Shown: positions 1 to 5,579 of the stretch, in pieces
How the letters are laid out: each line of letters starts with the position of its first letter
How positions within the stretch are numbered: position 1 is the stretch's first letter
Origin: an uncultured Pelosinus sp.
GTDB lineage: Bacteria > Bacillota > Negativicutes > UMGS1260
DNA: 17,009 nucleotides
Assembly: GCA_900550105.1 (NCBI GenBank)
Contig: URQW01000056.1
Coordinates: 1 to 17,009 of the forward strand
Direction of reading: 5' to 3'
Made by a program: the position numbers and the translations under genes
Notes under the pieces: model-generated
The model's database searches: none
The model's input: the letters and a program-made list of their open reading frames with translations, nothing else
Told to the model about the DNA's origin: nothing

Positions 1-26
1 GTTTTAATAATACCTTCTTCTTTCAT
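1..26 (-). CDS. 5' end of a minus-strand gene, product unknown (partial)
   Basis: The reverse strand reads ATG at 26-24 followed by an open frame to the window edge, giving MKEEGIIK. A GGGGGAG-like ribosome binding site lies about 9 bases upstream (near 36-42). The start lies downstream of the terminator at 100-132, as expected for the next transcription unit on this strand. Only eight codons are visible, so no function can be assigned and the call rests on the start signal alone. Confidence 0.45.
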
Positions 27-99
27 GTGTCACCGCTCCCCCATCATTATCAATTGAGTATTTCGGCAAAACCGGATCTTACACCTAGCTGCGCCGATT

Positions 100-132
100 A
101 AAAAGACTTCCCCTGTACAAACAAAGGAAGTC
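100..132 (-). terminator. Rho-independent terminator of the three-TM membrane protein gene
   Basis: A 7-bp inverted repeat (GACTTCC at 105-111, GGAAGTC at 126-132) has a 14-base loop. Read on the minus strand it is followed by TTTTT (104-100). It lies about 100 bases past the stop codon at 236 and before the next minus-strand start at 26. The plus-strand side lacks a T run, so the orientation is clear. Confidence 0.6.
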
Positions 133-235
133 ATCATTGACTTTATACTTATTTATTTTACATTTTAACTATTAATTTACTACAAAAGTATAACATGTTC
201 TAAAAAAATATACAAGAATTCCGTCAGCAAAGAAT

Positions 236-1960
236 TTAAAAGGAAGGAGTAAACTCTCGTATCATAATCATAGACTCTTGATTGTCTAAAAAACCAACTT
301 TCACAGTATCACCGGCCTGCAACAGCGGCAAGCGCGGGGAAATCTGAGCCGTACCAGCAAATACGCGCGGGTCGCCTTCTATCATAAAGTAGGTATAAGA
401 TTCGCCGCCTTTGACAACAGAGTTTACTCGCAATACTTTTCCATTTAGCCAAATATCGTGGTTTTCACTACCAGGAATGAATTGATTCCCCTGGCTAGCG
501 AGCATTTGGCGATAGTTTCTAAGCCCGGTTTCCACATCAGGTCCAACCCCGACAAGATTATAGTTTTCTACCGATACAAAAGAAACAGCCTTTAGTAGCC
601 CTTCTTTATCTTTTAGCGAAGCAATATAAGTTGGTACGCCATAAATATTGTAGAGAATCGGATTGGCTGAGCGATACCCTTTTTCCTGTACCTGCCCCTC
701 TGCCGACTTCTTGGCCCCTTCCTCCGTCGCGCCGGCAACTTTATACCATTTAGCTTCTTTCGTCCGCGAATTCACGAGAACAAAACCAACGGTGCTTTGA
801 TCCTTACCGGAAGAAGTGATGCCTGTATACCAATACACACTGCCGTCTTCGCCATAAATCAAATGTACTGTGTCACCAGCTGGCTTTAAGGTTCCCGCCT
901 TCGTAAAGAGAGCATTCCAAAAGCCATTAATATACTCGCCCCAATCAGCAATCTGCTTATAGATTAAATTACCTGGCTGCACACGGTCAATCCATTGCGG
1001 CGCATTTTCTAAAGAATAACTAGAAATTTCACCGCTTTCGGCATCGACAACAGCCACCCCGACTGCGTCTGGACCGGAAAATCCGACTTTATTCTTATAT
1101 AGCGTAACAACCCAGTATGGGTGATAATTATCATCGATTTCAAAAGAAAAGTCGGTCATTCCTACATTATAGAAACCATGAAAATAAAGATAACGCGGCA
1201 GATAATCCCACAAAAACCCCTGCGGTTGCACTTTAATATGAACCTCATCGCCATCAACATTTTGTATTAGACGCACATCTTGAGGGTTTGTCGCCGACAC
1301 CAGAACATAGCCTTTACTGCCAAGTTGATGATTGCTCAACCACTGAAAAAAACCGCGATGTTCGAGCGGTGCGGCATAGTACAGCTTGTCTTGAATTTTT
1401 TGCAATACTAATTCGCCTAGCTGTACTTCACTGCCTAAAGCAGGTACTTCGCCAATTTTCTTTTCCGCTAGTTTACGGGCCGACTCACTATCAACAATCC
1501 GAATCTGCGATAAAGCAATCGGCGCTACATCAGCCGTAAAGGAACTTTCTGTCACAGGTCCTAACAGATTGCGGTAAGCTTGATTAAACAGCAAGGGATT
1601 ACTTGTAAGAAAGGGGAGAATAAATAAGTTTACTACGCCGATCCCAATAAGAATTATGCCAGCTATAGCAAATCCTTTCATTTTTCCCAAAGCTAAAGGC
1701 TTTTTATAATAGGAAATATCAATCACTGGGCCTTCGCCATTTACGCGAAATCCCAGCAGGCGCAAAAGAGCCAGCAACCAACGGTTCGCCTCCAGCAGTC
1801 GAGCCATATTTTTCAGTCCCCGCTGCAACGCATAAAACAGCAAGGCAACGCCCCAAATAATCGCTAACAGGGACCAGTCGATAAAACCGAAAGCAAATAC
1901 TGGCAAATGAGAAAAAATATAAACTGCTGTAAATAAAACAACAAGAATTCCTACTCGCAC
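236..1960 (-). CDS. Conserved-looking three-TM membrane protein with large extracytoplasmic region, function unknown
   Basis: I do not recognise a named family. With the start used here the protein is 574 aa. Hydrophobic segments at about 3-24, 27-45 and 96-118 look like membrane spans; the remaining roughly 450 residues are soluble and probably outside the membrane. That part contains sections with a PepSY-like flavour (a valine-rich strand, then VDAESGE at about 308-314) and a C-terminal section ending in an OB-like beta pattern (LNGKVLRV, later AGDTVKVGFLD). These domain suggestions are inference. An in-frame ATG at 2044 would add 28 residues but has no ribosome binding site. GTG at 1960 is preceded by AAGGAGAG at 7-base spacing, so it is preferred. 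The gene is transcribed alone, divergent from the BASS transporter gene, and ends at a terminator (100-132). Confidence 0.8.
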   Translation of the reverse strand: MRVGILVVLFTAVYIFSHLPVFAFGFIDWSLLAIIWGVALLFYALQRGLKNMARLLEANRWLLALLRLLGFRVNGEGPVIDISYYKKPLALGKMKGFAIAGIILIGIGVVNLFILPFLTSNPLLFNQAYRNLLGPVTESSFTADVAPIALSQIRIVDSESARKLAEKKIGEVPALGSEVQLGELVLQKIQDKLYYAAPLEHRGFFQWLSNHQLGSKGYVLVSATNPQDVRLIQNVDGDEVHIKVQPQGFLWDYLPRYLYFHGFYNVGMTDFSFEIDDNYHPYWVVTLYKNKVGFSGPDAVGVAVVDAESGEISSYSLENAPQWIDRVQPGNLIYKQIADWGEYINGFWNALFTKAGTLKPAGDTVHLIYGEDGSVYWYTGITSSGKDQSTVGFVLVNSRTKEAKWYKVAGATEEGAKKSAEGQVQEKGYRSANPILYNIYGVPTYIASLKDKEGLLKAVSFVSVENYNLVGVGPDVETGLRNYRQMLASQGNQFIPGSENHDIWLNGKVLRVNSVVKGGESYTYFMIEGDPRVFAGTAQISPRLPLLQAGDTVKVGFLDNQESMIMIREFTPSF

Positions 1961-1967
1961 AAAACGT

Positions 1968-1975
1968 CTCTCCTT
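1968..1975 (-). promoter_or_regulatory. Ribosome binding site deciding the GTG start at 1960
   Basis: The minus strand reads AAGGAGAG here, 7 bases before GTG at 1960-1958. It lies inside the longer open frame that begins at ATG 2044, which has no such site, so it argues for the shorter protein. Confidence 0.75.
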
Positions 1976-1994
1976 ATGCCTTCTATTTAAGAAA

Positions 1995-2023
1995 AGTGTA
2001 GCATAAAGATTTTCATAGCGCAA
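1995..2023 (-). promoter_or_regulatory. Possible sigma-A-type promoter for the membrane protein gene
   Basis: On the minus strand TTGCGC (2023-2018) and TACACT (2000-1995) are separated by 17 bases, matching 3 and 4 of 6 consensus positions. This places transcription start just before the ribosome binding site at 1968-1975. It also fits the GTG 1960 start, since it falls within the longer frame. The boxes are weak, so confidence is low. Confidence 0.3.
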
Positions 2024-2112
2024 TGAAAGGCATTCTGTATCCATTGCCGAAATTTTGCCAAATAATAATTTTAAAATTAACTAAAACGGAAAGAGGAAAA
2101 GATCTTTAGATG

Positions 2113-2118
2113 TATAAT
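2113..2118 (+). promoter_or_regulatory. Candidate -10 box for the BASS transporter gene
   Basis: A perfect TATAAT lies 34 bases upstream of the ATG at 2152 in the AT-rich divergent region. No convincing -35 box is seen 16-18 bases upstream, so the promoter would need an activator, or the hexamer is chance. Confidence 0.25.
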
Positions 2119-2139
2119 TGTAATTAGAATATCTTTATG

Positions 2140-2146
2140 AAGGAGG
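2140..2146 (+). promoter_or_regulatory. Ribosome binding site deciding the BASS transporter start
   Basis: AAGGAGG lies 5 bases before ATG 2152. An upstream in-frame ATG at 2137 overlaps this site and has no ribosome binding site of its own, so the start is 2152. Confidence 0.85.
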
Positions 2147-2151
2147 CTAAT

Positions 2152-3081
2152 ATGGTTGTATTAGAAAAGATTGCGAAACTCATTACAAAACTTTTTCCAC
2201 TCTGGGTCATCATTTTCTCTCTCTATGCTTTTTTCTCCCCTGAGCCACTAAAGCCCCTAGCTCCTTATATTTCTTATCTGCTCGGTGTCATTATGCTTGG
2301 TATGGGACTTACAATGTCTATTGATGATTTCAAGCTCGTATTGACCCGCCCCAAAGACGTACTTTATGGCGTAGGCTTTCGTTATCTGATTATGCCTTTT
2401 GTTGGCTTTGCTGTCGGTAAACTTCTTGATCTACCGCCAGCCTTGGCTGCTGGTATTATTCTGGTTGGCTGCTGTCCAAGCGGCACTGCCTCTAACGTTA
2501 TGACCTTTTTGGCTAAGGGAGATACGGCCCTTTCCGTTACGGTATCCAGCGTCAATACCATTCTTGCTCCTTTTTTGACGCCTTATATTTTTCTTATGCT
2601 AGCCGGAACTTTGATTCCCATTAAAGCGGAAGCTCTACTCCTTGATATTTTGAAAATTGTTCTTGTACCTGTAGCAATTGGCGTAGGACTTCGTATGGTG
2701 GCTTCCGCCTTTGTTGATAAGATTATGAAAATCGTCCCAGTTGTTTCTGTTGTTGTCATTATATTAGTCATTGCTATCGTCATCGCCTTAAACGCAACGA
2801 AGTTAGCCGCTGTAGCTGGTGTTGCTTTTTTAGCTGTAGCATTGCACAACGCTTTTGGCTTAGCCTTAGGATACGGCGCTTCCAAAACAGTTGGCCTTAC
2901 TGAAAAAAAATCAAGAGCTATCACCTTTGAAATTGGCATGGAGAACTCAGGACTAGCTGTAGCCTTGGCCCTAGTTCATCTCGACCCGTCAGCAGCAATT
3001 CCCGGCGCGATCTTCAGCGTATGGCATAATCTTACCGGTTCCGCTTTGGCCGGTTTTTGGAGCAATCGTTCCGCTGATTAA
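2152..3081 (+). CDS. BASS family (bile acid:sodium symporter superfamily) transporter
   Basis: This 309-aa, almost wholly hydrophobic protein has about nine or ten membrane segments, the usual size for bacterial BASS proteins such as the PanS/YocS group. Two family signatures mark the crossed, discontinuous helices of the fold: GCCPSGTASN at about 106-115 and FEIGMENSG at about 259-267. Between the first spans lies the typical GMGLTMSIDDF (50-60). The C-terminus ends in the family-like SVWHNLTGSALAGFWS, so the gene appears complete. Family members move organic anions, usually with sodium; PanS exports a pantothenate precursor. The substrate here cannot be read from sequence. The start at 2152 follows AAGGAGG. 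The gene stands alone and ends at a strong terminator at 3089-3130. Confidence 0.9.
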   Translation: MVVLEKIAKLITKLFPLWVIIFSLYAFFSPEPLKPLAPYISYLLGVIMLGMGLTMSIDDFKLVLTRPKDVLYGVGFRYLIMPFVGFAVGKLLDLPPALAAGIILVGCCPSGTASNVMTFLAKGDTALSVTVSSVNTILAPFLTPYIFLMLAGTLIPIKAEALLLDILKIVLVPVAIGVGLRMVASAFVDKIMKIVPVVSVVVIILVIAIVIALNATKLAAVAGVAFLAVALHNAFGLALGYGASKTVGLTEKKSRAITFEIGMENSGLAVALALVHLDPSAAIPGAIFSVWHNLTGSALAGFWSNRSAD

Positions 3082-3088
3082 ACTTCAT

Positions 3089-3130
3089 AAAAAAGGTAGG
3101 ACGCCTCGCAAGGAGGCTCCTACCTTTTTT
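3089..3130. terminator. Bidirectional terminator between the convergent BASS transporter and lipoprotein genes
   Basis: GGTAGGA-C-GCCTC pairs with GAGGC-TCCTACC around a short GCAAG loop, with one bulged base. An A run (3089-3094) and a T run (3125-3130) flank the hairpin, so it can stop transcription in both directions. It begins 2 bases past the lipoprotein stop codon. Confidence 0.9.
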
Positions 3131-3131
3131 G

Positions 3132-3581
3132 TTACAAGCTAAACAGCATTTTAAGGAGTAATTCATATTTCGCGCTTTGATAGATTTTGTTTATATCAAC
3201 AAGATACCATTCGCCATTGATTTTTTCCAAACCAACTGGCTTTACTTTTACAGCAAAACTATCTTGTCCCTGCAACGTCGCAACAACAACGCAGTAGTTT
3301 CCCTGACTAGCCGCTTCTTTGACATGAATCAGCTTCTGACCCTTAAGATCAGCAATGATTTCACTGCCATTTTCACCATCATTTGCTTTGGGCAAAAACT
3401 CAGGAGAAACATACTGACTGGCATCAGCAAGATGATTTGCCTGAACCGCATTAAAAAAAGCCTTAACAGTATCTTCCGGCGCCAGTCCCGGCACCCGCGG
3501 CGTTAAAATCTGCGGTGTACAGCCTCCTAGTAGCACAACAAGCAGCAAACCCAACAACCCTAAGTATACATTTTTACGCAA
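3132..3581 (-). CDS. Small secreted lipoprotein, DUF4878/NTF2-like
   Basis: This 149-aa protein starts with MRKN, a hydrophobic stretch and the lipobox LLGGC, so Cys21 should be lipidated and the mature protein anchored outside the membrane. The mature part opens with a pattern typical of DUF4878/NTF2-like domains: DTVKAFFNAVQANHLADAS, then a C-terminal NGEWYLVDIN. The family call is by resemblance only; the molecular role is unknown. The start codon is TTG at 3581. It is supported by AAAGGA 9 bases upstream, by an in-frame stop just upstream, and because the signal peptide begins exactly there. The gene has its own promoter (3632-3660) and ends at the shared terminator at 3089-3130. Confidence 0.82.
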   Translation of the reverse strand: MRKNVYLGLLGLLLVVLLGGCTPQILTPRVPGLAPEDTVKAFFNAVQANHLADASQYVSPEFLPKANDGENGSEIIADLKGQKLIHVKEAASQGNYCVVVATLQGQDSFAVKVKPVGLEKINGEWYLVDINKIYQSAKYELLLKMLFSL

Positions 3582-3597
3582 TAGACATCATCCTTTC

Positions 3598-3625
3598 AGT
3601 AAGTTTATAATTATGTTAACTTACT
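3598..3625. repeat. 8-bp inverted repeat in the lipoprotein leader
   Basis: AGTAAGTT (3598-3605) and AACTTACT (3618-3625) form a perfect dyad with a 12-base AT-rich spacer. It starts at the predicted transcription start and ends just before the ribosome binding site (3591-3596). It may be a repressor operator or a 5'-terminal mRNA hairpin; sequence alone does not decide. Confidence 0.6.
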
Positions 3626-3631
3626 AAGCCT

Positions 3632-3660
3632 ATTATAAAGAAAAAATGAAAAACCGTCAT
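3632..3660 (-). promoter_or_regulatory. Sigma-A-type promoter of the lipoprotein gene
   Basis: On the minus strand ATGACG (3660-3655, 4 of 6 to TTGACA) is followed after exactly 17 bases by a perfect TATAAT (3637-3632). Transcription would begin near 3625, giving a leader of about 44 bases. Confidence 0.65.
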
Positions 3661-3676
3661 AGGTAATTGCTGGTAC

Positions 3677-3725
3677 AAAAAAACTTCCCTCTTTTGTGAT
3701 AAGGATCACATTCGAAGGGAAGTTT
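3677..3725 (-). terminator. Minus-strand terminator overlapping the cupin promoter region
   Basis: AAACTTCCCT (3681-3690) pairs perfectly with AGGGAAGTTT (3716-3725), with an inner GTGAT/ATCAC stem. Read on the minus strand the hairpin is followed by seven T (3683-3677). No other minus-strand terminator lies after the diguanylate cyclase stop at 4104, so this is the likely 3' end of that transcript. It also insulates the lipoprotein promoter. Confidence 0.6.
3695..3710 (+). promoter_or_regulatory. CRP/FNR-family binding site upstream of the cupin gene
   Basis: TGTGATAAGGATCACA is a perfect 6+6 dyad with a 4-base spacer, matching the classical CRP-type half-sites TGTGA/TCACA. Its centre (3702.5) is 41.5 bases before the start predicted from TACAAT at 3732-3737, the geometry of class II activation. 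It is also the inner stem of the terminator hairpin, so function as an operator is inference. Confidence 0.5.
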
Positions 3726-3731
3726 ATATTT

Positions 3732-3737
3732 TACAAT
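3732..3737 (+). promoter_or_regulatory. -10 box of the cupin gene
   Basis: TACAAT matches 5 of 6 consensus positions and predicts a start near 3744, 25 bases before the ATG at 3769. No recognisable -35 hexamer is present, as expected if an activator bound at 3695-3710 replaces it. Confidence 0.45.
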
Positions 3738-3768
3738 CATCTTAGATCAACATATAGGAGGAATTCAC

Positions 3769-4107
3769 ATGAACCAAGGTTTCTTTAAAAACATAGAAGC
3801 AAGTAAAATTAACACTTTTGCCGACTTAGTCGAATACCAAGCTGGCCGCGTTGTCAGTCTAACCCTTGTCCAAAAAGAGTTTCTAACAATGACCCTTTTT
3901 GCTTTCTCACAGGGAGAAAGCATTAGCACGCATTCCTCGCCAGGCGATGCTTTTGTCTATTTATTAGACGGAGAGGCCTCAATCACAATTGGCGACGTAA
4001 CCCATCAAGTAAAAGCCGGTGAGTCTATTTTAATGCCAGCGAATACACCACACGGTCTGCAGGCTGACAAAAACTTTAAAATGCTGCTGCTCGTTCTCTT
4101 TGCTTAA
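3769..4107 (+). CDS. Small single-domain cupin protein
   Basis: This 112-aa protein is one cupin beta-barrel. Motif 1 is G49-x5-H55 followed by SSPGDAFVYLLDG; motif 2 is G84-x5-P90-ANTPH95. The usual second His and the Glu of motif 1 (HxH...E) are replaced by S57 and nearby D60/A61. To my knowledge a THxSPGDA form recurs in a family of small stand-alone cupins of unknown function, so this is probably not decay. Metal binding through H55 and H95 is possible. Start 3769 follows TAGGAGG (3755-3761). The stop codon overlaps the stop of the convergent cyclase gene by 4 bases, and no plus-strand terminator was seen after it. A CRP/FNR-type site upstream suggests control by redox or metabolic state. 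Confidence 0.88.
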   Translation: MNQGFFKNIEASKINTFADLVEYQAGRVVSLTLVQKEFLTMTLFAFSQGESISTHSSPGDAFVYLLDGEASITIGDVTHQVKAGESILMPANTPHGLQADKNFKMLLLVLFA

Positions 4108-5441
4108 TTGGCGGCACTAGGATCAGGTCCTTGCTGTACTTGATTTCGTCCTGATTTTTTCGCCAGATAGAGACCTTCGTCAGCCCGACGCAACACCTGG
4201 TCAAAATCCTTGTCATTAATATAAAAAAGTGTAAAACCAATACTAATTGTCACTTTGATGATTTGCCCATCAGGTAAATGAAAACAATAGGCTTCCACGG
4301 CTTGGCGCATTCTTTCTGCTAGAGAGAGTGCGCCCTTATTATCTGTCTGCGGCAACAATACAGCAAATTCTTCCCCGCCAATACGACCGATTACATCTAC
4401 CTCGCGCAGGATTTGGCTTAAACACTGCGCCAGCTCTTGCAAAACAATATCGCCAGATTGATGTCCATAGGTATCATTGATGCCTTTAAAATGGTCAATA
4501 TCTAATACAAGCACTGCCAATTGTTCTTGATAGCGGCTCGCCTGCTGAAAAACCCGCTCGGCAATTTCCAAAAAGTAACGACGATTATTTAATCCAGTCA
4601 AACCGTCGCTTGTCGCTAAACGCCGCAAGTCTTCTTCCAAACGCTTTCTTTCTGTTAAATCAATTTGCATGGTAAGTAAACAAGACTGTCCTAGTACAGA
4701 AAGCGGTCTTGCGGCAATCATTACCCATCGTACCAGTTGTGTACGAAAAGTGCGAATTTGGGCTTCAAAGCCATCGACAGCCCCTTCCATCGTAAGGTTA
4801 TGAAGCAGGCGTCGCCGCACCGAGCTGTCCAAAAAAAAGTCTAATGGATAGAGCTGTTCTAAATCGTCTTCCTGCAACTCGTAAAATTCCATAAAACATT
4901 TATTACCGTGCAAAATTTTTCCTGATTGACTAATAACAGCTACAGGAAATGGCGCAACTTCAAAGATACTACGAAAACTTGTTTCACTTTCTTTGAGGAT
5001 CTGTTCATCCCGCTTCATTTTCGTTATATCGGTATAAGTGCGTAAAATAGCGCCACTGGCAAGCGGACGGTTTTCCACGTAAAGCCAACGCAGCTTAGCG
5101 AGAGAATCTTGCCAGCTGTATTCTATTTCGTATGACTTTTTCTTACTGATAGATAAAAGATTTTTCTGGAGCAATTCTTCCGGTTGGTTACTACGCCGAC
5201 ACCAGAGCGACAATAAATTCTCATATTCCTGTCCAACATAAACCTCTGACGCTTTAAAGCGCAACATGCGAACGAATTGACGATTATATAGTAATACCTT
5301 GCGTTCACTATTTAACAACAATACGCCCTGGCTCATCGCGTCAAGCATTTGCTGCAGCAATTCCGGGCCAGCGACCGTTCCGCTAAGCTCTGCTAATAAA
5401 CGACGGAACTCTTCTTCTTTTTGGATCATTGCTAAATCCAT
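4104..5441 (-). CDS. Diguanylate cyclase with two PAS domains (PAS-PAS-GGDEF)
   Basis: The 445-aa protein should make c-di-GMP from two GTP in the cytoplasm; no membrane segment is seen. A short coiled N-terminus (about 5-25) is followed by PAS domains at about 28-140 and 155-270 and a GGDEF domain at about 275-440. The active site is GGEEF (355-359). The inhibitory I-site RxxD (REVD, 346-349) lies five residues before it, as in product-inhibited cyclases. DGLTGLNNRRYF and DIDHFKGINDTYGH are also canonical. No EAL domain is present. ATG 5441 has a G run directly against it; Met5 (ATG 5429), with GGGGATGG about 8 bases upstream, may be the true start. The gene lies past the asnB terminator, so it needs its own promoter, which I could not identify. 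Its 3' end overlaps the cupin stop codon. Confidence 0.93.
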   Translation of the reverse strand: MDLAMIQKEEEFRRLLAELSGTVAGPELLQQMLDAMSQGVLLLNSERKVLLYNRQFVRMLRFKASEVYVGQEYENLLSLWCRRSNQPEELLQKNLLSISKKKSYEIEYSWQDSLAKLRWLYVENRPLASGAILRTYTDITKMKRDEQILKESETSFRSIFEVAPFPVAVISQSGKILHGNKCFMEFYELQEDDLEQLYPLDFFLDSSVRRRLLHNLTMEGAVDGFEAQIRTFRTQLVRWVMIAARPLSVLGQSCLLTMQIDLTERKRLEEDLRRLATSDGLTGLNNRRYFLEIAERVFQQASRYQEQLAVLVLDIDHFKGINDTYGHQSGDIVLQELAQCLSQILREVDVIGRIGGEEFAVLLPQTDNKGALSLAERMRQAVEAYCFHLPDGQIIKVTISIGFTLFYINDKDFDQVLRRADEGLYLAKKSGRNQVQQGPDPSAAN

Positions 5442-5470
5442 CCCCCAAAATTCAAATCTAAAGCATACCC

Positions 5471-5487
5471 GTCCGCCGCCATCGGAC
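5471..5487. repeat. GC-rich inverted repeat in the cyclase leader
   Basis: GTCCG (5471-5475) and CGGAC (5483-5487) flank a 7-base spacer, about 30 bases upstream of the cyclase start. It stands out from the AT-rich surroundings. It could be a weak leader hairpin or an operator; no family is recognised. Confidence 0.3.
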
Positions 5488-5492
5488 CGAAT

Positions 5493-5542
5493 AAAAAACG
5501 ACAGCTTTCCTGTATTATCCTTAATAATACAGGAAAGCTGTC
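5493..5542 (-). terminator. Terminator of asnB
   Basis: A perfect 19-bp inverted repeat (5500-5518 with 5524-5542, five-base loop) is followed on the minus strand by G and then TTTTTT (5498-5493). It starts about 38 bases after the asnB stop codon. The plus-strand side has no T run. Confidence 0.85.
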
Positions 5543-5579
5543 TTGCTGCCTAGCATTAATTCCTTTGATCTTACTTTCT

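Noticed and set aside
1288..1539. Open frame of 83 codons on the plus strand
   Set aside because: It lies antisense within the membrane protein gene, has no ribosome binding site and a composition unlike a protein; it is a shadow of the real frame.
2583..2939. Minus-strand frame of 118 codons
   Set aside because: It is antisense to the BASS transporter, whose family motifs span this stretch; rich in Thr, Ala and Ile as expected for a shadow of a hydrophobic gene.
5493..5542. Perfect 19-bp palindrome as a mobile-element or MITE end
   Set aside because: It is placed right after asnB with a T run, which is fully explained as a terminator; no flanking duplication or second copy is seen in the window.
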